Below, piece after piece: positions 39,849 through 48,709 of a DNA stretch of 64,000 nucleotides. How positions within the stretch are numbered: position 1 is the first letter of the stretch; the number at the start of each line of letters is the position of its first letter. Source of the DNA: Trebonia sp963836195 (GTDB lineage Bacteria > Actinomycetota > Actinomycetes > Streptosporangiales > Streptosporangiaceae). The translations under genes were made by a program, and so were the position numbers. Location: assembly GCA_963836195.1 (NCBI GenBank), contig CAWIIX010000025.1:134948-198947 (forward strand). Direction: 5' to 3'. The notes beneath the pieces were generated by a model. It saw only the letters and a program-made list of their open reading frames with translations, was not told where the DNA came from and made no database searches.

Positions 39849-40020
39849 GACGGCCTCCGAACTCTTCCGCCGTGGTCTCCCGCGGCATTTCCCCTGGTCC
39901 CGCTTCCCCGAGTCATCGGCCGGGTTGACCCAAGAGACCGGTTGGCGAGGTCGCCAGAGCTACGCCCCAAACCCGGCTGCACCCATGCAGCCCACTTAGT
40001 CGGCTGAACCCTGTACACCA

Positions 40021-40235
40021 TGTCATCCAACCTGTTAGAGTCATCCCAACCTTTGGGACCATACCTCCGTTGTACCACGCACGGCGCGGCGCAAACCAGA
40101 CATTGATCCCTAATATTCGGGTGATCAGAACGATGTGGATCATTCGGGTGGTTGGCATGATTAACGGTTGGCTTATCACGGTAGAGATAGACCTATGAAT
40201 CGGATTGTTTGCCTAGTCCGAGTCATCCCAATCTT
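40021..40235. promoter_or_regulatory. Repeated GTCATCCMAAYCT motifs between small membrane gene and GntR gene
   Basis: The 39849-40246 gap is AT-richer than its surroundings and shows no gene. It holds TGTCATCCAACCT (40021-40033), GAGTCATCCCAACCTT (40038-40053) and GAGTCATCCCAATCTT (40220-40235). The middle copy is part of a perfect inverted repeat TCCCAA-CCT-TTGGGA (40044-40058). One copy is 12 bp before the GntR start. These are likely operators of the GntR regulator (inference). Confidence 0.5.
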
Positions 40236-40246
40236 GCGGGGGAGCA

Positions 40247-41113
40247 GTGCCTCAGCAACCCATGTACCTGCAGATCGCCGACGATCTGCGTAGCCGGATA
40301 GAGCTGGGAGAGACCCTCGCGCCCGAGGGCGACGACCCGGCTGCGGTCGAGCCCGACGGCCAACTGCCCGCGGCCCTGCGGCCCGGCAGCCGGCTGCCGA
40401 CGGAACTCGGGCTCAGCGATGCCTACTCCGCCTCGCGGAACACCATCAGGGACGCGATCAAGCGGCTGGCCAGCCTCGGCCTGGTCGAGACCAGGCAGGG
40501 CCAGGGCACCTTCGTCACGCAGCGGATCGACCCGTTCGTGACCGTGCTGTCGACCGACCCGCTGGCGCCCACCGGCGCCGAGGGCGCCACTTACCTGTCC
40601 GACGTCAGCAGCAAGGACCGGAGGCCCCGGGTCACCGTTCCCAAGGTGGAGATCCAGACGCCGACCGTCGAGGTCGGCCGGCGGCTCCGGGTTCCGCCGA
40701 GGTCACAGGTGGTGAGCCGGCATCAGCGCCGCTACATCGACGAGATCCCCTGGTCCCTGCAGACGTCCTTCTATCCGATGGAGTTCATCACCAAGGGCGC
40801 CACCCGCCTGCTGATGGACGAGGACATCGTGAACGGAACGGTGCGCTACCTCGCCGAGGCCCTCGGCATCAGGCAGGTCGGCTACCGCGACTGGATCACC
40901 GCCCGCAGTCCCGACGCTAACGAGCAGCGGTTCTTCGGACTGGCGCACGATGCCACCGTGTTCGAGATCTTCCGTACCGCCTTCGACCAGACGGGGACCC
41001 CGCTGCGCGTGACGGTCACGGTCTTCCCGACCGACCGCAATCAGTTCATCGTCAACGTCGGGGACCTACCAGACCCGTCATACGAGGCCGAACAGGACAA
41101 CGAGTCAGTCTGA
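40247..41113 (+). CDS. GntR regulator, HutC/UTRA type
   Basis: 288 residues. The winged helix starts PMYLQIADDLRSRIELGE and ends NTIRDAIKRLASLGLVETRQGQGTFVTQ. Between the first helix and LRPGSRLPTE there is an insert of about 21 acidic/Ala/Pro residues not usual in HutC proteins. The C-terminal UTRA ligand domain includes VVSRHQRRYIDEIPWSLQTSF and ATVFEIFRTAFDQTGTPLRVTVTVFP. GTG at 40247 follows GGGGGAG closely; an ATG at 40261 is an alternative. It probably regulates the exporter, peptide and oxygenase genes downstream. Confidence 0.9.
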   Translation: MPQQPMYLQIADDLRSRIELGETLAPEGDDPAAVEPDGQLPAALRPGSRLPTELGLSDAYSASRNTIRDAIKRLASLGLVETRQGQGTFVTQRIDPFVTVLSTDPLAPTGAEGATYLSDVSSKDRRPRVTVPKVEIQTPTVEVGRRLRVPPRSQVVSRHQRRYIDEIPWSLQTSFYPMEFITKGATRLLMDEDIVNGTVRYLAEALGIRQVGYRDWITARSPDANEQRFFGLAHDATVFEIFRTAFDQTGTPLRVTVTVFPTDRNQFIVNVGDLPDPSYEAEQDNESV

Positions 41114-41201
41114 CACCGAGACAAACGCGGACTACTTCACCCCCCGCTGATGTGCATTTTCCCCTTGGTTAACAACTGATCTCGATAACTAGGACAGTCA
41201 C

Positions 41202-42721
41202 TTGGGCTCCTACACGCCTGCGCTCCTACGAGCCAGCACCTCAGAGTTTCTCGGCCTGACCCGCGAAACCGGTCAGCGGTCGTCGTGGCGGACGCTGCGC
41301 CACCGGAGCTTTCGACGTTACTTCTGCGGCAGCGTTGTGTCGGATTTCGGAACCTGGCTGCAAAACACGGCTCAGGTGCTCCTTGCGTATCACCTCTCAC
41401 ATTCGGCACTTGCCGTCGGTCTCGTCACCTGCGCCCAGTTCACCAGCCCGCTCGTGCTCGGCCCCTTCGCCGGCGTGCTCGCCGACCGGATCGGCGGCAG
41501 GCAGACCCTGATCCTGACTCAGGTCGTGGCGGCCGCCATCGCGACCGCGCTGGCGGCCGCGGCGTTCTGTCACGTCCTGACCGAATGGCCGCTCGTCTGC
41601 GGTGCGCTGCTCGGCGGGCTGACCTTCACCTTTGCCCTGCCGGCGCGGAACGTGACCGTGCGGCGGCTGGTGCCCGCGGCCGATACGCGTCCGGCCTTCG
41701 TGATGGACGCGGTCTCCTACAACCTCGGTCGCGCGCTCGCACCGCCGCTGGCGGTCCTCATCGTGCTCATGACGCATGGCTACGGGCTCGCGTTCGCGGT
41801 CAACGCCGTCAGCTTCCTCGTCTTCACGCTGATGCTGGTCCTGGCGGGGAAGGGAGCCGACGCCGAGCCGGAGCGCCGGTCGCGGGTGAAGGACGGCTTT
41901 GTCATCGCCCGCCGGAACCGCCGGATCACGCTCCTGCTGCTGATGGTGGCGGCCGTGACCATCGCCGACGACCCGGTGCAGGTACTCGGGCCGGCCCTGA
42001 CCAGTCACCTGGGGGTGTCGCAGGGCTGGTCGGGCGGGTTCATCGCGGCGCTCGGGCCGGCAGCGTGCTCGGGTCGCTGCGCCGATCACGGCACGCGCCG
42101 TCCCTCCGGCTGGCGGCCACGGTCCTCGCGGCGCTGGGCGTCTGCATGGTCGTCTTCGTCTCGGCCCCGTCGGTCTGGGTGAGCCTCGCCGCCGCGCTGG
42201 CGGCCGGGGTCACCTGCCTGCTCGCCAACTCCATGACCAGGACGCTCCTGTCGAGGGCGGCCGGCGTCGATCAGGCCAGCGTGATGGCGGTCTGGGCGAT
42301 CGCCTGGGCCGGAAGCAAGCCGCTCGCCTCGATTACCGATGGCCTGCTGGCCGGGTGGATCGGGGTGCGGCCAACCGGGATGCTGCTCGCGCTTCCCGCC
42401 TTCCTGCCCATCGCGGTGCTGGCCGCAATGGCCGGGCTGGAATGGAGGTCGAAGCGATCGAAGGCCCGCGGGACGCCCGCCCCGGCCCCGGCCGCGATGG
42501 CGCCGGTCGTCCTGGCCCCCATCGCCCCGGCGCCGATCGCCCCCGCGCCGGCCGCGGTTCGCCCGCCGGTCGATGCGTGGTCTTTCGCCGGGTGGCCGGG
42601 CACCGTCCTGTCGCCGGCGTCGCTGCCCGGCCCGCCGCCCGCCCCGCTCGATACGGACCTGCTGATCCAGTTGGCGGCGATGTTGTCCGTATCCCCGGAG
42701 CGCGCGTCGTCACAGCAGTAA
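41202..42721 (+). CDS. MFS exporter (EntS/MFS_3-like) with long Pro/Ala tail
   Basis: About 506 residues after repairing one break near 42062, where a base is missing so the frame resumes SVLGSLRRSRHAPSLRLAA. N-terminal SFRRYFCGSVVSDFGTWLQNTAQ, FAGVLADRIGGRQTLI (motif A) and 12 helices match enterobactin-exporter-like MFS proteins. The last 90 residues are an unusual Ala/Pro-rich tail ending LDTDLLIQLAAMLSVSP. The start is taken as TTG 41202; an internal start is possible. Between regulator and peptide gene, it is the natural exporter for the peptide product. Confidence 0.84.
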
Positions 42722-42864
42722 CAGCAGAATCAATCACGGCGATCGAACTAGACACCCGACAACAAGTCAACTCATAATCGGGTTTGGCAAGACGGCCGAC
42801 CCGCCTGACCTCGCTCCAGCCAGGAAAGGCGGACCGCCGACCGACCGAGAGTGGGAAATTCGCC

Positions 42865-42936
42865 ATGAGCAAGTTGCACGCGCGACCCTCGTTGCAGTAC
42901 CGGTACGAGCACTACGACCCCCACCCCGAGGTGTAG
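42865..42936 (+). CDS. 23-residue Tyr/His/Pro-rich peptide, candidate RiPP precursor
   Basis: The peptide starts at ATG 42865 and ends at TAG 42934. Its second half is YRYEHYDPHPEV: with three Tyr, two His, two Pro and Asp/Glu it looks like a modification target. The first half is basic (Lys, His, Arg). The frame stays open upstream to 42778, and a TTG at 42784 would give a 50-residue peptide with a leader-like N-terminus. The ribosome site is weak (GTGGGAA, 12 bases away). Nineteen bases downstream begins a 2-oxoglutarate/Fe(II) oxygenase gene; upstream is an exporter gene. I recognise no family; that it is a precursor is inference. Confidence 0.55.
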   Translation: MSKLHARPSLQYRYEHYDPHPEV

Positions 42937-42955
42937 CGGCGACGGCACGGGAGGC

Positions 42956-43600
42956 ATGCTGTCGCAATTCCACTGGACGACGTTCGACCTGAACGGCACC
43001 CTCCCAGCAGCGTGGCTGAAGGATGTCAGCGAGGCGGCCGGGGACGCGGATTTTCGTGAGTTTCCGCGTACCCCGGTCTTGTCGCGAGAGGGGGCGGATG
43101 TACGCCGCATCCGGCGCGGGCGCGTGCACGCCGATCAGGTCAGGAAGCGGGTGCCCTGGCTTTACGAGTCCTATCGGAGCGTTTTCCTCGAGCTTGCCCG
43201 CGAGGCCTGGGCGGAGCCCGTCATGGCGGCCGACGACGAGCGATATGGCGTCGTGCTCAACGTCCAGCGCGGGACGGCCGAGCGGTTCGAGTGCCATGTC
43301 GACTCCAACCCGCTCACCGGCCTGCTCTTCTGCACTAATCATGCGGCGGGCGGTGAGCTGGTTTTCGCCCATGATCCGGACGCCGCCAGCATCGACGCCG
43401 TCGAGCGCGATTGCTCGGTTATCCGCCCGCAGGCCGGGCATCTCATCTTTTTTGACGCCAGGCGCCATCCGCACTACGCACGCCCGCTGATCACTGCAGC
43501 TGACGTTCGGGTGGTGGCGGTAATGAACTTCTACACCGAATCCTGCCCGGAATCGACCCGGCCGAGTGAGCTGAATCGGCACCTCTACGGGGACAAGTGA
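42956..43600 (+). CDS. 2-oxoglutarate/Fe(II)-dependent oxygenase
   Basis: 214 residues. The iron site is the HxD of FECHVDSNPLTG (His114, Asp116) and a distal His in RRHPHYARPL (His171 or His173); Arg176 or Arg185 would hold 2-oxoglutarate. GGELVFAHD, RPQAGHLIFFDARR and VVAVMNFYTE are typical of the prolyl-4-hydroxylase-like group. It would hydroxylate, desaturate or cyclise a substrate; the peptide just upstream is the obvious one. GGGAGG ends one base before the ATG, unusually close, so initiation at the following CTG is conceivable. It ends 2 bases from the convergent mnmA stop. Confidence 0.87.
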   Translation: MLSQFHWTTFDLNGTLPAAWLKDVSEAAGDADFREFPRTPVLSREGADVRRIRRGRVHADQVRKRVPWLYESYRSVFLELAREAWAEPVMAADDERYGVVLNVQRGTAERFECHVDSNPLTGLLFCTNHAAGGELVFAHDPDAASIDAVERDCSVIRPQAGHLIFFDARRHPHYARPLITAADVRVVAVMNFYTESCPESTRPSELNRHLYGDK

Positions 43601-43602
43601 CG

Positions 43603-44676
43603 TCAGCGGGAGGCTGAGATGGTGGCGCTGCCGAGCACGGTGTCGCCGTCGTAGAGTACCGCCGCCTGGCCCGCCGCCACCGCCCGCGCGGGTGCGCGCA
43701 GGTTAATGACCAGCTCGTCTCCGGCCACCCAGGCAACGCAGGGGTACACCTCGCCGTGCGCCCGGAGCTGGACCGAGCACTCGACCGGTGACTGCGGCGC
43801 GGGGCACCCGGTCCAGACCGGCCGGATCGCCGTGATCTCGGTGGCCGAGAGCGCGTCGGCCGGGCCGACGGTGACGGTGTTGCTGACCGGCTCGATGGAC
43901 AGCACGTAGCGGGGGTTGCCGTCCGGGGCGGGCCGGTCGAGCCGCAGCCCCTTGCGCTGCCCGACCGTGAACCCGAAGGCACCCTCGTGGGAGCCGAGCA
44001 CCGTGCCGTCCCGGTCGACGATCGAACCCGGCGCCGACCCGAGCTGCCTGGCCAGGAAGCCCTGGGTGTCGCCGTCGGCGATGAAGCAGACGTCGTGGCT
44101 GTCCGGCTTGTCGGCCACCAGCAGGCCGCGCTCGGCCGCCTCCGCCCGGACCGACGTCTTCGGCGTGTCGCCGAGGGGGAAGAGCGCGTGCGCGATCTGG
44201 TCCTTGGTGAGGACGGCGAGGACATAGGACTGATCCTTGCCCGCGTCCACGGCCCGCCGCAGCGCGCCGGAATCGCCGTCGATCCGCGCGTAATGACCGG
44301 TGCAGACCGCGTCGAAGCCGAGCGCGATCGCTCGGTCGAGCACCGCCTCGAACTTGATCTTCTCGTTGCAGCGCAGGCAGGGGTTGGGGGTCCGGCCCGC
44401 CGCGTACTCGGCGACGAAGTCGTCCACCACGTCCTGCCGAAACCGCTCGGCCAGGTCCCAGACGTAGAACGGGATGCCGATCACGTCGGCGGCCCGGCGC
44501 GCGTCCCGCGCGTCCTCGAGCGTGCAGCAGCCGCGCGCCCCGGTCCGGTACGACTGCGGATTCGACGACAGCGCAAGATGGACGCCGGTCACCTCATGAC
44601 CGGCGTCGACCGCGCGTGCCGCCGCGGTGGCGGAGTCAACCCCGCCCGACATGGCGGCAAGAACCTTAAGCCCCAT
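43603..44676 (-). CDS. mnmA: tRNA 2-thiouridylase MnmA
   Basis: 357 residues. MnmA puts sulfur on U34 of Lys, Glu and Gln tRNAs, taking it from a cysteine desulfurase. The PP-loop SGGVDS is at 10-15. Cysteines are in TPNPCLRCN (Cys100, Cys103) and SHDVCFI (Cys197), the usual catalytic pair. The GHYARI and GKDQSYVL motifs and the C-terminal beta-barrel are present. The desulfurase gene lies 54 bases upstream on the same strand, a standard pairing. Confidence 0.96.
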   Translation of the reverse strand: MGLKVLAAMSGGVDSATAAARAVDAGHEVTGVHLALSSNPQSYRTGARGCCTLEDARDARRAADVIGIPFYVWDLAERFRQDVVDDFVAEYAAGRTPNPCLRCNEKIKFEAVLDRAIALGFDAVCTGHYARIDGDSGALRRAVDAGKDQSYVLAVLTKDQIAHALFPLGDTPKTSVRAEAAERGLLVADKPDSHDVCFIADGDTQGFLARQLGSAPGSIVDRDGTVLGSHEGAFGFTVGQRKGLRLDRPAPDGNPRYVLSIEPVSNTVTVGPADALSATEITAIRPVWTGCPAPQSPVECSVQLRAHGEVYPCVAWVAGDELVINLRAPARAVAAGQAAVLYDGDTVLGSATISASR

Positions 44677-44730
44677 AACCCTTCCAGGCTACCCGCCGCA
44701 GACCGGCCGATGGCCGCGCCGACCGAGCGG

Positions 44731-45933
44731 TCAGCGGGCGGCGGAGCCGGCCGCCCGACGGGCCCGGGTCACCGCCTCGCCGATGCACGCGCCGAGGGCG
44801 TCCACATCGGCCTGGGTGGTGGTGTGGCCGAGCGAGAACCGGAGCGAGCCGCGCGCGCGGGCCTCGTCGGCGCCCATCGCCAGCAGCACGTGGCTGGGCT
44901 CGGCGACCCCGGCGGTGCAGGCCGACCCGGTCGAGCAGGCGATGCCGCGGGCGTCGAGCAGCAGCAGCAGCGCGTCGCCCTCGCAGCCGGGGAACGAGAA
45001 GTGCGCGTTGCCCGGCAGCCGGCCGGGGCCCGGCAGCGGCCCGTTCAGCATCGCGTCGGGGACGGCCAGCAGCACCTGCCGGACGAGATCATCGCGCAGC
45101 GCCGCCACCCGCACCGCCTCGGCCTCGCGCCGCTGCGCGGACGTCACCGCCGCGACCGCGAAGGCCCTGATCGCGGGCGCGTCGAGGGTGCCCGAGCGGA
45201 CGTCCCGCTCCTGGCCGCCGCCGTGCAGCACCGGGACCGGGGCGACCGCGCGCCCGAGGATCAGCGCGCCGACCCCGACCGGCCCGCCGAGCTTGTGGGC
45301 GGTGACGGTCATCGCGTCCACCCCGGACGCGGCGAAGTCGACCGGGAGCTGCGCCGCCGCCTGCACCGCGTCGGTGTGGAAGGGCACCCCGAGCTCGTGC
45401 GCGACCGCCGCCAGCGCGACCACCGGCTGCACGGCCCCGACCTCGTTGTTGGCCCACATCACGCTGACCAGGGCCGCGCCGTCGGCGCCGTCGGCCCCGG
45501 CGGCCAGCGCGGCGCGGAGCGCGTCGGCGTGCACGACCCCGCAGTCGTCGACCGGCAGCCACTGCGGCGAGGCGCCCTCGGCGGCGGCGAGCCAGTGGAC
45601 CGAGTCGAGCACCGCGTGGTGCTCAACTGCGGTCGTCAGCACCCGGACGCGACGGGGGTCGCCGGCCCGGCGCGCCCAGAACATCCCCTTGACCGCGAGG
45701 TTGTCCGCCTCGGTGCCGCCGCTGGTGAAGATGACCTCGCTCGCCCGCGCGCCGAACACCTCGGCGATCTGCTCCCGCGACTCCTCCACCACCCGCCGGG
45801 CGCGCCGCCCGGCGTTGTGCAACGACGAGGGGTTGCCCAGTTGGGCCAGTTCCTCGGTCATCGCGGCGATTGACTCGGGAAGCATCGGCGTGGTGGCGGC
45901 ATGGTCAAGGTAGATAACCGGACAAGTGCTCAT
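44731..45933 (-). CDS. Cysteine desulfurase (NifS/IscS family)
   Basis: 400 residues. This PLP enzyme takes sulfur from cysteine for tRNA thiolation and Fe-S work. YLDHAATTPM is the start motif, VEHHAVLDS holds the PLP-stacking His, TAHKLGGPVG has the PLP lysine K214, and GIACSTGSACTAG has Cys333 and Cys339, the latter the likely persulfide carrier. Its position directly upstream of mnmA points to sulfur supply for tRNA. Confidence 0.95.
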   Translation of the reverse strand: MSTCPVIYLDHAATTPMLPESIAAMTEELAQLGNPSSLHNAGRRARRVVEESREQIAEVFGARASEVIFTSGGTEADNLAVKGMFWARRAGDPRRVRVLTTAVEHHAVLDSVHWLAAAEGASPQWLPVDDCGVVHADALRAALAAGADGADGAALVSVMWANNEVGAVQPVVALAAVAHELGVPFHTDAVQAAAQLPVDFAASGVDAMTVTAHKLGGPVGVGALILGRAVAPVPVLHGGGQERDVRSGTLDAPAIRAFAVAAVTSAQRREAEAVRVAALRDDLVRQVLLAVPDAMLNGPLPGPGRLPGNAHFSFPGCEGDALLLLLDARGIACSTGSACTAGVAEPSHVLLAMGADEARARGSLRFSLGHTTTQADVDALGACIGEAVTRARRAAGSAAR

Positions 45934-45982
45934 CGTGTCCTAAAGCCTAACCGAGCCGCGCCGCCACGCCGGCCGACGAAAT

Positions 45983-46951
45983 CTAGATCTCCTTGCGCTT
46001 GCCGATCTCCTCGATCAGCTGCGGGACGACGGTGAACAGATCACCGACGACGCCGAAGTCGGCGATCTCGAAGATCGGCGCCTCCGCGTCCTTGTTCACC
46101 GCGACGATCGTCTTGGAGGTCTGCATGCCGGCCCGGTGCTGGATGGCGCCGGAGATGCCGACCGCCACGTACAGCTGCGGGGACACGGTCTTACCGGTCT
46201 GCCCGACCTGGAACTGCTGCGGGTACCAGCCCGCGTCGACGACCGCGCGGGACGCGCCGACGGCCGCGCCGAGGGAGTCGGCGAGCTGCTCGATGATCCC
46301 GAAGCCGTCGGCCGACCCGGTGCCGCGGCCGCCTGAGACCACGATCGAGGCCTCCGACAGCTCCGGCCGCTCGCTCGCCTCGGCCACCACGTGCTCGGTG
46401 ATCTTCGCCGTCTTGGCCGCGTCGGACGCGGTGAACGCGACCGTCTCAACCGCGGCCGCGGCCGGCGAGGGCTCGGCCGCGACCGAGTTCGGCCGGACCG
46501 CGATGATCGGCGTGCCCGTCTTCACCGTCGCGTGGACGACGACCGCGCCGCCGAAGTTGGCGTGCTCGCCCACCGGCGTGCCGTCGGCGGCGGTCACGTC
46601 GACCGCGTCGGTCAGCACGCCCGACCCGGTCTTGACCGCCAGCCGCCCGGCGATCTCCTTGCCCTCGGTCGTGCCCGCGATCAGCACCGCGGCCGGCGAC
46701 GCGGACCCGACGAGCGAGGCCAGCAGTTCTGCCGCCGGCGCCACGACATAGCCCGCGAAGTCGGGCGAGTCGGACACGTAGACCTTGACCGCGCCGTACT
46801 CCGCCAGCCGCGGCTGGGCCGCGTCCGCGCCCGGGCCGGTCCACACCACCGACGGCTCGCCCAGCCGCCGGGCGGCGGTCAGCAACTCCAGGGTGACCTT
46901 CTTGACCTCGCCGTCAGCGGTGTGCTCCGCGAGGACCAGTACCTCAGCCAT
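45983..46951 (-). CDS. etfA: Electron transfer flavoprotein alpha subunit
   Basis: 322 residues. EtfA binds FAD and, with EtfB, passes electrons from acyl-CoA dehydrogenases to the membrane quinone pool. It begins MAEVLVLAEHTADGEV; the FAD domain has VVSGGRGTGSADGFGIIEQLADSLGAAVGASRA, YPQQFQVGQTGKTVSPQLYVAVGISGAIQH and AVNKDAEAPIFEIADFGVVGDLF. ATG at 46951 is chosen over a TTG at 46960. It follows etfB by 15 bases. Confidence 0.96.
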   Translation of the reverse strand: MAEVLVLAEHTADGEVKKVTLELLTAARRLGEPSVVWTGPGADAAQPRLAEYGAVKVYVSDSPDFAGYVVAPAAELLASLVGSASPAAVLIAGTTEGKEIAGRLAVKTGSGVLTDAVDVTAADGTPVGEHANFGGAVVVHATVKTGTPIIAVRPNSVAAEPSPAAAAVETVAFTASDAAKTAKITEHVVAEASERPELSEASIVVSGGRGTGSADGFGIIEQLADSLGAAVGASRAVVDAGWYPQQFQVGQTGKTVSPQLYVAVGISGAIQHRAGMQTSKTIVAVNKDAEAPIFEIADFGVVGDLFTVVPQLIEEIGKRKEI

Positions 46952-46966
46952 GTGATCCAAGCCCTC

Positions 46967-47746
46967 TCAGATGAACTTCCGGTCGGCCAGGAACGAGGCC
47001 GCCTTGGCGCCGCCGTCCCCTTCGTCCTTCACGACCACGCCCGCCGCCCGCGGCGGCCGCTTGGCGAAGTCCTCCACCCGCGACGCCGCGTTCGCCAGCC
47101 CGACCGAGCCCGCGTCAAGCGACAGGTCCGCCAGCGTCAGGGTCTGCACCGGCTTCTTCTTCGCCGCCATGATCCCCTTGAACGTCGGGTAACGCGGCTC
47201 GTTGATCTTCTCCACGACCGACACCACGGCCGGCAGCGACCCGGTCACGACCTCGTAGCCGTCGTCGGCCAGCCGCCGGATCGTCACCTCGGAACCGGAG
47301 ACGTCGACCTTCCCGGCCAGGGTCAGCTGCGGCACCCCGAGGCGCTCGGCCACCATCGCCGGCACCATCCCGGTCCGCGCGTCGGTGGACTCCGACCCGA
47401 ACACGACGAGGTCGAACCCGACCACCTTGAGCGCCTCGGCGATCGCCAGCGACGTCTCCAGCGCGTCCGAGCCCGCCAGCGCGTCGTCGATCACGTGCAC
47501 GGCCTTGTCCGCGCCCATCGAGAGGGCCTTGCGGATCGACTCCGCCGCCTTGGCCGGGCCCATCGACAAGATCGTGACCTCGCCGCCCTGGGCCTCGGCG
47601 ATCTTGAGGCCCTCCTCGATCGCGAACTCATCGAGGTAGTTGATGACCCCGTCAGCCGAGGCCCGGTCCACCGTGTTGTCACCGGGCACCAGGCTGCGCT
47701 CGACCTCGGTGTCAGGTACCTGCTTTACGCAGACGACGATATTCAT
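46967..47746 (-). CDS. etfB: Electron transfer flavoprotein beta subunit
   Basis: 259 residues, complete. MNIVVCVKQVPDTEVERSL and NYLDEFAIEEGLKIAEAQGG start the AMP-binding domain; GFDLVVFGSESTDARTGMVPAMVAERLGVPQLT and VSVVEKINEPRYPTFKGIMAAKKKP (residues split by a short linker in the family) follow. It is the first gene of the etfBA unit. A GGTACGGAGTACC palindrome lies 85-97 bases upstream and is shared with the sucC region. Confidence 0.96.
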   Translation of the reverse strand: MNIVVCVKQVPDTEVERSLVPGDNTVDRASADGVINYLDEFAIEEGLKIAEAQGGEVTILSMGPAKAAESIRKALSMGADKAVHVIDDALAGSDALETSLAIAEALKVVGFDLVVFGSESTDARTGMVPAMVAERLGVPQLTLAGKVDVSGSEVTIRRLADDGYEVVTGSLPAVVSVVEKINEPRYPTFKGIMAAKKKPVQTLTLADLSLDAGSVGLANAASRVEDFAKRPPRAAGVVVKDEGDGGAKAASFLADRKFI

Positions 47747-47819
47747 GGACGGCGCTGCCCTTCCTGCGTGTCAAACTCCCGAGAACGGATTCTACGTTAC
47801 TCGTCAGTAGGTACGGAGT

Positions 47820-47846
47820 CCCCCTTGGGGGGTACGGAGTACCCCC
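47820..47846. promoter_or_regulatory. Inverted repeats and GGTACGGAGTACC palindrome between folD and etfB
   Basis: GGGGGTAC-GGA-GTACCCCC (47828-47846) is a perfect 8-bp-arm inverted repeat; CCCCC-TT-GGGGG (47820-47831) is an overlapping alternative hairpin. GGTACGGAGT is also repeated directly (47810-47819 and 47831-47840). The element lies just after the folD stop and before etfB, so it may end the folD unit, control etfBA, or both. Confidence 0.5.
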
Positions 47847-47848
47847 GA

Positions 47849-48697
47849 CTATAACTGGCGCTCCGCCGCCTCTACCACATTAGCGATGAGCATCGCGCGA
47901 GTCATCGGCCCGACCCCGCCCGGCATGGGCGCGATCCACCCGGCGACGGAGGCCACGTCGGGCGCGACGTCGCCCGCCAGCCCGGCCTCGGTCCTGGTGA
48001 TGCCGACGTCGAGCACCGCCGCGCCCGGCTTGACCATGTCCGCCGTCAGCAGCCCGGCCCGGCCCGCCGCGACCACGACGATGTCCGCGGTTCGGGTGTG
48101 GAAGGCGAGGTCCTTGGTCCCGGTGTGGCACAGCGTCACGGTGGCGTTCTCCGAGCGCCGGGTGAGCAGCAGCCCGAGCGCCCGCCCGACCGTGATGCCG
48201 CGGCCGATCACCGTCACCTCGGCCCCGGCGATCTCCACCCCGTACCGGCGCAGCAGCGCGACGATGCCGCGGGGGGTGCACGGCAGCGGCGCCTCCTCCC
48301 CCAGCACCAGCTTGCCCAGGTTGACCGGGTGCAGGCCGTCCGCGTCCTTGGCCGGGTCCATGAGGTTGAGCACGCGCTTCTCGTCGAGCCCGGGCGGCAG
48401 CGGCAGCTGAACGATGTACCCCGTGCAGGCGGGGTCGCCATTCAATTCCGCCACCGCCTCCTCGACCTGGGCCTGGCTCGCGGAGGCGGGCAGGTCCCGC
48501 CGGATCGAGGCGACGCCCACCTGGGCGCAGTCCCGGTGCTTGCCGGCCACGTAGGCGAGCGAGCCCGGGTCGTCCCCGACCAGGATCGTGCCGAGACCGG
48601 GGGTGATGCCGCGGGCGGCGAGCGCCGTCACCCGCACCTTCAGGTCCGCCTTGACCTCGGCTGCGGTCGCCTTGCCGTCCAGGATCGATGCGCTCAC
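47849..48697 (-). CDS. folD: Methylene-THF dehydrogenase / methenyl-THF cyclohydrolase FolD
   Basis: 282 residues. FolD interconverts 5,10-methylene-, methenyl- and 10-formyl-THF; the last feeds PurH and PurN. Motifs: VGDDPGSLAYVAGKHRDC with the catalytic Tyr and Lys, GYIVQLPLPPGLDEKRVL, KDADGLHPVNLGKL, PCTPRGIVALL, the nucleotide loop IGRGITVGRALGLLL and the end PMPGGVGPMTRAML. It lies 12 bases after purH on the same strand, a coherent one-carbon/purine operon. Confidence 0.97.
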   Translation of the reverse strand: MSASILDGKATAAEVKADLKVRVTALAARGITPGLGTILVGDDPGSLAYVAGKHRDCAQVGVASIRRDLPASASQAQVEEAVAELNGDPACTGYIVQLPLPPGLDEKRVLNLMDPAKDADGLHPVNLGKLVLGEEAPLPCTPRGIVALLRRYGVEIAGAEVTVIGRGITVGRALGLLLTRRSENATVTLCHTGTKDLAFHTRTADIVVVAAGRAGLLTADMVKPGAAVLDVGITRTEAGLAGDVAPDVASVAGWIAPMPGGVGPMTRAMLIANVVEAAERQL

Positions 48698-48709
48698 GCG
48701 AGAACCCCT

